Below are positions 1-7,652 of a DNA stretch of 64,000 nucleotides, piece after piece. Made by a program: the position numbers and the translations under genes. Position 1 is the first letter of the stretch, and every line of letters starts with the position of its first letter. Source of the stretch: Actinomadura litoris (GTDB lineage Bacteria > Actinomycetota > Actinomycetes > Streptosporangiales > Streptosporangiaceae); contig NZ_WOFH01000002.1 of the NCBI RefSeq assembly GCF_009733595.1, forward strand, positions 62,001 to 126,000, read 5' to 3'. The notes under the pieces were generated by a model. That model made no database searches. It saw only the letters and a program-made list of their open reading frames with translations, and was not told the DNA's origin.

Positions 1-852
1 CCGACGCTGGACGAGGCGCTGGCGTCCCTGGAGGCGATGATCGGCCTGGAGCCGGTGAAGCGGCAGGTCCGCGAGATCGCCGCGCAGCTCCAGGTCGCCC
101 GGATGCGGCAGGAGCAGGGGCTCGTCACCCGCCCGCCGACCAGGCATTTCGTGTTCGCCGGGCCGCCGGGCACCGGCAAGACCACGGTCGCGCGGGTGCT
201 CGGCCGGATCTTCGCCGCCGCCGGACTGCTGGCCCGCCCGGAGGTCGTCGAGGCCCAGCGCGCCGACCTCGTCGGCGAGCACCTCGGCGCGACCGCGCTG
301 AAGACGAACAAGGTGGTCGACTCCGCGCTCGGCGGCGTCCTGTTCGTGGACGAAGCCTACGCGCTGACCAACGCGGGCTACTCGGGCGGCGACGCGTTCG
401 GCGCGGAGGCGGTGCAGACGCTGCTCAAGCGCGCGGAGGACGACCGCGACCGGCTCGTGGTCGTGCTCGCCGGATACGAGGCCGACATGGAGCGCTTCCT
501 CTCGTCCAACCCCGGGCTGGCCTCCCGTTTCGACGTGCGCGTGGACTTCCCCTCCTACGGCCCTGACGAACTCCTCCGCATCGCGCAGCTCATCGCGGAG
601 CAGGGCGGCGACCAATGGGAGGAGCAGGCGCTGGACGACCTCGCCCTGGTGTTCCAGCGCGCATGCGGGACGGGCCGGATCGACGAACTCGGCAACGGAC
701 GCTTCGCCCGGTCCATGTACGAGAAGGCGTGCGCGTGCCGTGCCCTGCGCGCGGCCGAGCTCGGCTCCGCCGCGACCACCGCGGACCTCACGCTGCTCAC
801 CACCGACGACGTCCGGGACGCCTTCGCCGACCTCGCGCACCGCCTCGTCTGA
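1..852 (+). CDS. AAA+ ATPase, CbbX/EccA-like, 3' part (5' end outside window)
   Basis: The open frame enters from the left edge, so the N-terminus is missing; an internal ATG lies at 37. It reads as a single AAA+ module: Walker A GPPGTGKTT, Walker B VLFVDEAY, a sensor-1-like stretch LVVVLAGYEADM, and an arginine-finger region around NPGLASRFD. The pattern is that of the CbbX/SpoVK/EccA-type AAA family, where hexamers remodel protein partners. Actinomycete members often carry a beta-helix or TPR domain upstream, which cannot be seen here. No partner gene follows: the next gene is unrelated and starts 66 bp downstream. Confidence 0.85.
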   Translation, partial: PTLDEALASLEAMIGLEPVKRQVREIAAQLQVARMRQEQGLVTRPPTRHFVFAGPPGTGKTTVARVLGRIFAAAGLLARPEVVEAQRADLVGEHLGATALKTNKVVDSALGGVLFVDEAYALTNAGYSGGDAFGAEAVQTLLKRAEDDRDRLVVVLAGYEADMERFLSSNPGLASRFDVRVDFPSYGPDELLRIAQLIAEQGGDQWEEQALDDLALVFQRACGTGRIDELGNGRFARSMYEKACACRALRAAELGSAATTADLTLLTTDDVRDAFADLAHRLV

Positions 853-917
853 CCTGGACCACCACGGCGGGCCACCCGGCGATCCGTACTGTCGGCGGGC
901 CGCGATGTAATCGGGGC

Positions 918-2003
918 ATGGCTTCGGTGACATGGGCGCAGGTGCTGGCCTGGCGGATGCGGCGGCAGTACCTCGACCCGGCGGCGGACGTGTCGGCGAC
1001 GGACGTCGCGCGGCGGTTGGCCGGTGTGCAGGCGCAGGTGGCGTCCGCCGCCGAGACCGCCGTCGCGCTCCGGCGGACGGGCCCCGCCCCGGGGGAGGTG
1101 CCGCGCGCCCTCCTGGAGGAGCGGACCCTCGTCAAGACCTGGGCGATGCGCGGCACCCTGCACCTGCTCCCCGCGGACGAGGCCGCCGCCTACCTCGTGC
1201 TGTGCTCGGCGGTCCGCAACTGGGAGAAGGGCGCCTGGCAGCGGACCTTCGGCGCCACGCCCGCCGACCTGGAGGCCATCGCGGCGGCCGCGACCGGGGC
1301 GCTCGCGGGCGGTGCCGCGCTCACGCGCGAGGAGCTCACCACCGCCGTCGTCGAGGAGACGGGGTCGAGGCATCTGGCCGAGGTGCTCGGTTCCGGCTGG
1401 GGCACCCTCCTCAAGCCGCTCGCCTGGTGGGGCGTGCTCTGCCACGGCCCCTCCCGGGGCACCAACGTCACCTTCGCATCGCCGGAAAAGTGGCTTCCCG
1501 GCTGGAAGGGCCTTCCCCCGGCGGACGAGGCCGCCCGGACGGTCGTCCACGCCTACCTCGGCGCGCACGGGCCCGCGACACCCGACCAGTTCGACACCTG
1601 GCTGATGCGCAAGGGGAACCGGAAGCGCGACGTCAAGGCGTGGTTCGCCGCCGCCGAGGACGGCCTCGCCACGGTAGAGGTGGAGGGTGTCCCCATGTAT
1701 GTGCGGGAGCGGCACAGGGACGAGTTGCTCGCCACGGAACCCACCTCGTCCGTCAGGCTGCTCGGAGGGTTCGACCAGTACGTACTGGGGGCGGGCACGG
1801 GGGCGACCTATCTGATCCCGGCCGAGCACCGGGGCGCGGTCAGCCGGACGGGCGGCTGGATCTCCCCCGTCGTCCTGCACGAAGGGCGAGTGGCGGGCGT
1901 CTGGGAGGACGACGGCGGCGAGATCGCCGTCACCGCCTTCGAGGACATTCCCGCCGACCTGCTGGAGGAGGAGAAGGCGCGCATGCGCTCCCTCCTGTCC
2001 TGA
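918..2003 (+). CDS. Winged-helix DNA glycosylase of the AlkZ/YcaQ (HTH_42) family
   Basis: This 361-residue protein matches the HTH_42 family, which includes the interstrand-crosslink and alkylpurine glycosylases AlkZ and YcaQ. The segment LVKTWAMRGTLHLL is the family signature. Near the N-terminus VQAQV places Gln38 and Gln40 where AlkZ has its catalytic Gln-x-Gln pair; YcaQ-type enzymes have Gln-x-Asp. The ATG at 918 was chosen because the longer frame from 615 overlaps the upstream AAA gene heavily, and because a TGTAAT element ends 6 nt before 918, suggesting a leaderless message. Many members are annotated only as winged helix DNA-binding proteins. Repair of bulky or alkylated bases is inferred. 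Confidence 0.85.
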   Translation: MASVTWAQVLAWRMRRQYLDPAADVSATDVARRLAGVQAQVASAAETAVALRRTGPAPGEVPRALLEERTLVKTWAMRGTLHLLPADEAAAYLVLCSAVRNWEKGAWQRTFGATPADLEAIAAAATGALAGGAALTREELTTAVVEETGSRHLAEVLGSGWGTLLKPLAWWGVLCHGPSRGTNVTFASPEKWLPGWKGLPPADEAARTVVHAYLGAHGPATPDQFDTWLMRKGNRKRDVKAWFAAAEDGLATVEVEGVPMYVRERHRDELLATEPTSSVRLLGGFDQYVLGAGTGATYLIPAEHRGAVSRTGGWISPVVLHEGRVAGVWEDDGGEIAVTAFEDIPADLLEEEKARMRSLLS

Positions 2004-2015
2004 CGCGGAACCCCG

Positions 2016-2645
2016 CTACCGCCCTGGCACGGAAGCGGCGGGCCGCCTCGCGTCGGGCGCGTCCTGCCTCGGCCACAGGGTGAGGGCCAGCGCGACCACC
2101 TTCCTCAGCTCGTCGTTGGAAGCGCCGTCGGCGGCCTGGACGGAGACGCCGTAGGAGATCGACCAGACGTAGCGGGCCAGGGCCTCGCAGTCGATGTCCG
2201 GGGGGAGGTCCCCCTCCGCCCGGGCGCGCTCGAAGCGGGCGGCCAGGTCGCGCTCGCCCGTCCGGCGCCGCGCCGCGATCTCCTCGCGGACGCTCTCGTT
2301 CTGCTCGCCCGTGGCGAGCGCGGCCTGCACGATGAGGCAGCCTCCGGGCCCCCGCGTGATGACCTCGACGGCGCCGTACAGCAGGGCCTCGGCCACGGCG
2401 CGCGCGGTGGGCTTGGCCAGGGCGCCGCGGACGTAGGACGCCGGGCCCTCCACGTAGCGGTCGACGGCCTTGCGGAACAGGGCCTCCTTGTTGCCGTAGG
2501 CCGCGTACAGGCTCGGGCGGTTGATGCCCATCGCCCTGGTCAGGTCCGACAGGGCGGTGCCCTCGTACCCCTGCCGCCAGAAGACGGTGAGGGCACGGTC
2601 GAGCCGCTCGTCCACATCGAATTCGCGGGGACGTCCGGTGGCCAT
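2016..2645 (-). CDS. TetR/AcrR family transcriptional regulator
   Basis: A 209-residue TetR-type repressor. The N-terminal helix-turn-helix is clear (LSDLTRAMGINRPSLYAAYGNKEALF region, broken here by position: about residues 35-60), followed by a C-terminal helical ligand-binding part with the pattern GGCLIVQAAL seen in members beside short-chain dehydrogenases. It is divergent from the dehydrogenase at 2750, with two operator-like palindromes in the 104-bp gap. Repression of itself and the dehydrogenase is the natural inference; the effector is unknown. Confidence 0.92.
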   Translation of the reverse strand: MATGRPREFDVDERLDRALTVFWRQGYEGTALSDLTRAMGINRPSLYAAYGNKEALFRKAVDRYVEGPASYVRGALAKPTARAVAEALLYGAVEVITRGPGGCLIVQAALATGEQNESVREEIAARRRTGERDLAARFERARAEGDLPPDIDCEALARYVWSISYGVSVQAADGASNDELRKVVALALTLWPRQDAPDARRPAASVPGR

Positions 2646-2671
2646 GTGCCGTACTCCACTCCTGCGCTTGT

Positions 2672-2716
2672 GTATCGAACGGTATAGTACGCTACCGGTT
2701 CAGTACCGATCGGTAC
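2672..2716. promoter_or_regulatory. Two TetR-type operators in the divergent promoter region
   Basis: GTACCGATCGGTAC at 2703-2716 is a perfect 14-bp palindrome. GTATCGAACGGTAT at 2672-2685 is a degenerate copy of the same pattern (TA.CGA.CGGTA). Their centres are 31 bp apart, about three helical turns, so two dimers could bind the same face. The pair sits between the TetR gene start (2645) and the dehydrogenase start (2750). Confidence 0.7.
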
Positions 2717-2749
2717 ATAAAAGGTTGCTTGAACGAACGGGAGACGACG

Positions 2750-3496
2750 ATGGTTCTCGACGGCAGGGTCGCGCTGGTGACGGGCGGGTCGCGGGGGATC
2801 GGGGCGGCGACGGCGCGCGCGCTGGCCGAGCAGGGCGCGGACGTCGCGATCAGCTACGCCGCGTCCGCGGGCAAGGCGGAGGGGGTCGTCCGCGAGATCG
2901 AGGCGCTCGGCCGCCGGGGCGGCGCCTACCAGGCCGACCAGGCCGATCCCGGTCAGGTGGCGGGGTTGGTCGAGCGGGTCGTGAAGGACTTCGGGCGGCT
3001 GGACGTGCTCGTCAACAACGCGGGCGTGATGCTGCGGGAGGTGCTCGGCGACGCCTCCGAGGCGTCCCCTGAGGAGCGGCGGTACCAGTACGACGTCAAC
3101 CTCGGCGGTGTCGTGGCGGCGGTGCGCGCGGCGGCGCCCGTTCTGGGCGAGGGCGGCCGGATCATCACGATCGGTTCGAACCTGTCGCAGCGGGCGGCGG
3201 GGCCGGGCGTGGCCGACTACGCGGCGACCAAGGCCGCCATCGTCGGCTACAGCAAGGGCGCGGCACGCGACCTCGGCCCGCGGGGCATCACCGTGAACGT
3301 CATCCGGTCCGGCCCAGTGGACACGGACATGAACCCCGAGGACGGGCCCAGCGCGGACTTCCAGCGGGGCGCCAACGCGATGGGACGGTACGGGCGCCCT
3401 GAGGAGATCGCCGCGGGAGTCGTGTTCCTGGCCGGGCCGGGGGCGTCCTTCGTGACCGGCGCCGTCCTCGACATCGACGGCGGCTCGCTGGCCTGA
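2750..3496 (+). CDS. Short-chain dehydrogenase/reductase (SDR) family oxidoreductase
   Basis: A 248-residue classical SDR. It has the cofactor motif VTGGSRGIGAAT, the NNAG motif (VLVNNAGVML), the catalytic serine in TIGSN, and the YxxxK pair in DYAATKAAIVG. The C-terminal GPGASFVTGAVLDIDGG is typical of FabG-like enzymes. The ATG at 2750 has a GGGAG ribosome site upstream; a TTG at 2729 is in frame but lacks one. Its divergent TetR gene probably controls it. The substrate cannot be told from sequence. Confidence 0.92.
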   Translation: MVLDGRVALVTGGSRGIGAATARALAEQGADVAISYAASAGKAEGVVREIEALGRRGGAYQADQADPGQVAGLVERVVKDFGRLDVLVNNAGVMLREVLGDASEASPEERRYQYDVNLGGVVAAVRAAAPVLGEGGRIITIGSNLSQRAAGPGVADYAATKAAIVGYSKGAARDLGPRGITVNVIRSGPVDTDMNPEDGPSADFQRGANAMGRYGRPEEIAAGVVFLAGPGASFVTGAVLDIDGGSLA

Positions 3497-3517
3497 GCCC
3501 GCCCGCCCCACGGGCCG

Positions 3518-3559
3518 GTCACGGTCGGCCAGTGACGGTCGGCCAGTGACGGTCGACTG
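3518..3559 (+). repeat. Three tandem 14-bp repeats between convergent genes
   Basis: The unit GTGACGGTCGGCCA occurs three times in succession with small changes, at 3518-3531, 3532-3545 and 3546-3559. It fills most of the gap between the convergent dehydrogenase and pxpC genes. No strong terminator hairpin is seen there. Confidence 0.75.
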
Positions 3560-3572
3560 GAGGCGGCCGGGG

Positions 3573-4421
3573 CTAGAGGCGGAAGTGGATCGTCTGGCCG
3601 GGGCGCAGTTGCGCGGCGGCGGGCAGCGAGGGCGAGGCGAGGACGGCGATGACGGGGTAGCCGCCGGTCGTCGGGTGGTCGGCCAGGAAGATGATGGGCA
3701 GACCGCTGGGCGGCACCTGCAGCGCCCCCGTGACCATGCCCTCGCTGCTCAGCTCGCCGTCGCGCGCGCGTGCGAGGGGAGGGCCGTCCAGGCGGACGCC
3801 GACACGGTTGCTGTCCGGCGTGACCGTGTACGGGGTGGACGTGAGCGTCTCCAGCGCGTCCCGGCTGAACCAGTCCTCGCGCGGGCCGGGCAGGACGCGC
3901 AGGACGGGCGTGTCCGGGATGGGCGGCACCGGGGCGACATCCACCGTGATGTCCCCCAGGTCCCGGGCGGGGCCGACCGGGAGGCGGTCGCCGGGCTTGA
4001 GCGGATCGGGCCCCAGGCTCGACAGGAGGTCGGTGGAGCGGCTGCCGAGGACCTCCTCCACCGTGACCCCGCCGCGGACGGCGAGATAGCTGCGCAGCCC
4101 GGACGCCGGCAGGCCGAACTCGACCAGCGCCCCGGCCGGGACGTGGCAGGGGCTGTTCGCCCCGTAGGCGCGGCCCCCGATGCGGAGCGGCGCCGGGGCA
4201 CCGGTGACGGCGATCCACGCGCTCGCATGGAAGCGCAGCGCCGCACCCCCGAGCGTGAACTCCACACCCGCCGCGCCCTCGGGATTGCCCACGAGACGGT
4301 TCGCCAGGCGCAGGGCGCGCGCGTCGGCGGCCCCGGAGTGCGGGACCCCGAGGTGGGCGTGGCCCGGCCTGCCGAGGTCCTGCACGGTCGTCAGGGGCCC
4401 GGTCCGCACGACCTCGATCAA
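3573..4421 (-). CDS. pxpC: 5-oxoprolinase subunit C (biotin-dependent carboxyltransferase-like, KipA family)
   Basis: A 282-residue PxpC/KipA-type protein, with the family N-terminus EVVRTGPLTTVQDLGRPG and later blocks such as SDGAADARALRLANRLVGN (here SGAADARALRLANRL). With PxpA and PxpB it forms the prokaryotic ATP-dependent 5-oxoprolinase that opens pyroglutamate to glutamate. The start is taken as TTG at 4421, overlapping the pxpB stop as TTGA, with GAGGAG upstream. A longer reading to 4529 would overlap pxpB substantially. It is the last gene of the operon. Confidence 0.92.
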   Translation of the reverse strand: MIEVVRTGPLTTVQDLGRPGHAHLGVPHSGAADARALRLANRLVGNPEGAAGVEFTLGGAALRFHASAWIAVTGAPAPLRIGGRAYGANSPCHVPAGALVEFGLPASGLRSYLAVRGGVTVEEVLGSRSTDLLSSLGPDPLKPGDRLPVGPARDLGDITVDVAPVPPIPDTPVLRVLPGPREDWFSRDALETLTSTPYTVTPDSNRVGVRLDGPPLARARDGELSSEGMVTGALQVPPSGLPIIFLADHPTTGGYPVIAVLASPSLPAAAQLRPGQTIHFRL

Positions 4422-5032
4422 CGCTGCTCCTCGCGGACGAAACGGACACGGGTACCGGGACGCAGCAGGGACGGCGGGTCGCGCGTCACGTCCCACAACG
4501 CGAGCCCGCTGCGGCCGAGCAGCCGCCACCCGCCAGGCGAGCGCGACGGATAGACCGAGGTGTAGGGGCCCGCGATCGCGACCGACCCCGCCGGGACGGC
4601 CGTGCGCGGCGACTCGCGGCGCGCGACGTGCAGCGCCGGGTCGAGGCCGGTGAGATAGGCGAAGCCCGGCGAGAAGCCCAGGTAGGCGACCGTGTAGTCG
4701 GCCGACGCGTGCCGGTCGACGACCTCGTCCCGGGACAGGCCCGTCAGCCGCGCGACCTCGTCCAGGTCGTCGCCGTCGTACACGACGGGGATCTCGACCG
4801 GGTCGGCGCCGCCGGCGGCGTCGTCGGGCAGCGGCAGGCCGGGCAGCAGGGCGGCGAGCCGGTCCAGGTCGGTGCCGGGCTCGGTGACCACCAGGACGGT
4901 CCGCTCGCCCGGCACGACGTCCACGATGCCGGGCGGCGCCGCGTCCCGGAACGCCGTGTCCAGCCGGTGCGAGGTCGCGAGGTCGCCCGTCTCCACGAGC
5001 AGCGCCGCGTCTCCGGCGCGCCGCACCTTCAC
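4418..5032 (-). CDS. pxpB: 5-oxoprolinase subunit B (KipI family allophanate hydrolase-like)
   Basis: A 204-residue PxpB/KipI protein, recognised by YLGFSPGFAYLTGLDP and by RLPRR-type and VPAGSVAIAG segments. It partners PxpC. The GTG start at 5032 overlaps the pxpA stop as GTGA and the gene overlaps pxpC downstream, so the three subunits are translationally coupled in the order A-B-C. Confidence 0.93.
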   Translation of the reverse strand: MKVRRAGDAALLVETGDLATSHRLDTAFRDAAPPGIVDVVPGERTVLVVTEPGTDLDRLAALLPGLPLPDDAAGGADPVEIPVVYDGDDLDEVARLTGLSRDEVVDRHASADYTVAYLGFSPGFAYLTGLDPALHVARRESPRTAVPAGSVAIAGPYTSVYPSRSPGGWRLLGRSGLALWDVTRDPPSLLRPGTRVRFVREEQR

Positions 5033-5781
5033 GCGAACGCCTCCAGCGCGACCCCCGCGTCGGACAGCGCCGACCGGACCGACCGGGCCAGCGTCACCGC
5101 GCCCGGTGTGTCGCCGTGCACGCAGATCGAACGGGCGCGCAAGGCGACCTCCGTTCCGTCCACCGCCGCGACGGTGCCGTCCACGGCCATCCGCACGGCC
5201 CTGCGGGTCACGGCGTCCGCGTCATGCACGACGGCCCCCGGCTCGCGGCGGGACACGAGCGCCCCGGACGGTGTGTAGGCGCGGTCCGCGAAACACTCCG
5301 CGACGACCTCCAGCCCATCGGCGACGTCGTGCAACGCTGATCCCGGCAGGGTCAGCAGGGGGAGCGCGGGGTCGTATGCGCGAACCGCGTCGGCGACGGC
5401 CCCGGCCTGGACGGGGTCGCGGACGACGCGGTTGTAGAGCGCGCCGTGCGGTTTCACGTACGCGACGCGCCCGCCCTCCGTGCGGGCGATCCCGTCCAGC
5501 GCGGCGAGCTGGTAGAGGATCTCGGCGGTCAGCTCGGGCGCGGCGACGTCCATCTCGCGCCGCCCGAAACCGGGCAGGTCGCGGTAGGACACCTGGGCGC
5601 CGATCGTCACCCCCCGCTCGACCGCCGCGGCGCACACCCGCCGCATGATGAGCGGATCGCCCGCGTGGAACCCGCACGCCACGTTCGCGCTGGTGATCAC
5701 GTCGAGCAGTGCCAGGTCGTCGCCCAGCTCCCAGATGCCGAACCCCTCGCCCAGATCGGCGTTGATGTCGATGATCGCCAT
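5029..5781 (-). CDS. pxpA: 5-oxoprolinase subunit A (LamB/YcsF family)
   Basis: A 250-residue LamB/YcsF protein opening with IDINADLGEGFG, followed by NVACGFHAGDP and KPHGALYN, all family hallmarks. It is the first gene of pxpABC. The ATG at 5781 gives the usual N-terminus; an in-frame TTG two codons earlier is less likely. The operon recycles the damage product 5-oxoproline. Confidence 0.94.
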   Translation of the reverse strand: MAIIDINADLGEGFGIWELGDDLALLDVITSANVACGFHAGDPLIMRRVCAAAVERGVTIGAQVSYRDLPGFGRREMDVAAPELTAEILYQLAALDGIARTEGGRVAYVKPHGALYNRVVRDPVQAGAVADAVRAYDPALPLLTLPGSALHDVADGLEVVAECFADRAYTPSGALVSRREPGAVVHDADAVTRRAVRMAVDGTVAAVDGTEVALRARSICVHGDTPGAVTLARSVRSALSDAGVALEAFA

Positions 5782-5882
5782 CCCCAAGAACTACCACCGT
5801 CTCCCGCGCGCGCTCTGATCGGCCCCGGCGAGGAGGTCGAAACGACCTCCTCCGCCACGTCCTCCACCTCGTCTTGCGCTGC

Positions 5883-6023
5883 TCACGCCCGGTATACGCC
5901 ACGGTCGAAGGGTTCGGGCCCCATCCGTTCCGCCACGGATACGTCGCGGCCGGAGTACTCCAGCCGCGGCCAGCCGTCCTGCTCGCCGGGCACGACGAAC
6001 GGCTCGCCGCGCCTGGCGCTCAT
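5883..6023 (-). CDS. 46-residue uncharacterised protein coupled to the upstream SseB-type gene
   Basis: The ATG at 6023 overlaps the stop of the upstream gene as ATGA and has GGGAGA six bases before it, so it is very probably translated. The product is small and charged and contains GEQDGWPRLEYSGRD. It has no signal peptide or membrane segment. I do not recognise the family. The coupling suggests it works with the TY-Chap/SseB protein, perhaps as a small subunit. Confidence 0.6.
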   Translation of the reverse strand: MSARRGEPFVVPGEQDGWPRLEYSGRDVSVAERMGPEPFDRGVYRA

Positions 6024-7591
6024 GCCCGCTCTCCCGGCGACCGCACCGGCCACGTGCGCAGGTCGGCGTCGTAAACGGCCACGAGCGACGCGGTGCCGGA
6101 CGCGTCGATCCGCAGCAGCTCCGCGCCGTGGGGCAGCCGCTGGCTCGCGGTCTCGAACTCCGGGATCGGGGTCGCCTCGCCCGGCGCGTGCCCCGACGCC
6201 CGGAACAGAGACGGGCGCACCGCCGCCCACCGGATCACGAAGACGCTCTCGTCCGCGGGCGTGAAGGGCGAGCCGTCGTACAGCAGGCCCAGACCGCGGA
6301 CGAGGGCCTCCGGTGTGGTCAGCTCTCGCACGTCCTGGAGGCGGTGGACGTGTCCCGCGACGAGGTCGAAACCGCCTTCCAGGTAGTGCCGCACATGCTC
6401 CTCCCGCAGCACTTTCTGCACGATCACGACCTCGCCGTCGGCGGCGAGCGGAGCATGATCACTTCCGGCGGGGGACGGCGGCGGGTCGGCGGCCGCGTCC
6501 GCCGCTCCACGGCTCTCAGCGGACCGTGACGGCCCGGCGACGCTTCGCGGACACTCTGCCGCCTCTGCCGCCTCCTCCGCGTCCGGCGGGCGTCTGAGGC
6601 CCTCTGAGGGCTGCGCGGCCGCCGCGGCCTCCGGGACGCGGGCTCGCGGACGCCGGCGCCGGATCCAAGATCGGCCCGCGCGTCCGTCGCCCGGCGGACG
6701 CGGCGCCGGGACGGCGGCCGCGGCGCTCGCGGGCACCCGGTCGCCGGGGGTGCTGATCGCGTCGGCGTCCAGGTAGGACGCGCTGGGCAGGCCCGCGTTG
6801 ACGGCGAGGCGCCAGCCCGGGTGGGGCCAGCCCTCTGTCAGCTCGGCCAGCGACACCTGCCGGTGGTGGACGGCCTGCCCCTGGAGTGAGCGGTCCATCG
6901 CCTCGGGGGAGGTGAACGCCAGCACGAACGTGCCCTCACCGAACCGGGCCGTGGCGAACCGGCGGTCGTCCTTGGGGGAGTCCAGAGCGGGCAGGTACAG
7001 GACGGCGTCGGTGAGGATCTCCAGGTACCGCCGCTGGTCGCCCTGTTCGCGCGCCTCCGTGAGCGCCGTCTCCAGGCTGTAGGCGGAGGGCTGCGGCGCG
7101 CGCTGTTCCGCGGGGGCGTCTCCCTCGGCGGAGGCTAAGGGGAGGCCCAGGCCGGGCAGCGTGATCGGGCCGCCCCTCACACCGCCCTTGGCGCCGATCC
7201 GCTCGGCCTGGTACACGAGCCCGCGCGGCGAATCGACGCCGTAGACGTCCCGGAACGCGCCGACCATCAGCCCCGCGAGGAGCGCGCACGACTCCAGGTT
7301 CTCGCCGGACGCGCGCGAAGCACGGTCGCGGAGCGGCCTGCGCCGCCACCAGTTCCGCCGCTCGTCCCCGTCCGGGGGCTCCCAGCCGAGCGTGCTCAAC
7401 CGGCGCTCCTGGTGCGGTGCCAGCGGGGGCGACAGGAACGCGTTGCCGACCGCCTCCGCGTCCAGGGCGCCCTCCGAACGCATCGCCTGGACGTAGGGGA
7501 GCCCGCTCGCGTCCTGGACGATGAGGAACGACCCGACGGGCAGCCGCGAGAGCTCCAGGGTCAGCCGCTTGGCGAAGTCGTTCCAGTCCAC
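6020..7591 (-). CDS. TY-Chap / SseB-domain protein with C-terminal extra domain
   Basis: A 523-residue protein in three parts. Residues about 1-135 look like a TY-Chap (YbjN/type III chaperone-like) domain, with WNDFAKRL, YVQAMRSEGAL, NAFLS and GLVYQAERI. About 165-280 is an SseB-type domain (TFVLAFTSPEAM, GWRLAVNAGLPSASYLDADAI). After a low-complexity linker, about 370-523 is a conserved C-terminal domain I cannot name. GTG at 7591 was chosen because the paralogue at 7653-9251 aligns from the same residue. It is followed by a coupled 46-residue gene. Confidence 0.75.
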   Translation of the reverse strand: MDWNDFAKRLTLELSRLPVGSFLIVQDASGLPYVQAMRSEGALDAEAVGNAFLSPPLAPHQERRLSTLGWEPPDGDERRNWWRRRPLRDRASRASGENLESCALLAGLMVGAFRDVYGVDSPRGLVYQAERIGAKGGVRGGPITLPGLGLPLASAEGDAPAEQRAPQPSAYSLETALTEAREQGDQRRYLEILTDAVLYLPALDSPKDDRRFATARFGEGTFVLAFTSPEAMDRSLQGQAVHHRQVSLAELTEGWPHPGWRLAVNAGLPSASYLDADAISTPGDRVPASAAAAVPAPRPPGDGRAGRSWIRRRRPRARVPEAAAAAQPSEGLRRPPDAEEAAEAAECPRSVAGPSRSAESRGAADAAADPPPSPAGSDHAPLAADGEVVIVQKVLREEHVRHYLEGGFDLVAGHVHRLQDVRELTTPEALVRGLGLLYDGSPFTPADESVFVIRWAAVRPSLFRASGHAPGEATPIPEFETASQRLPHGAELLRIDASGTASLVAVYDADLRTWPVRSPGERA

Positions 7592-7652
7592 TCGGGATCC
7601 ACTCTCGCGTCCGTGGGCGGTTCCGCGTGCCCGGCGGCGGCCGGGCCCCGCG

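Noticed and set aside
615..917. N-terminal extension of the AlkZ-like gene
   Set aside because: It would overlap 238 bp of the AAA gene in another frame. The family N-terminus begins at 918.
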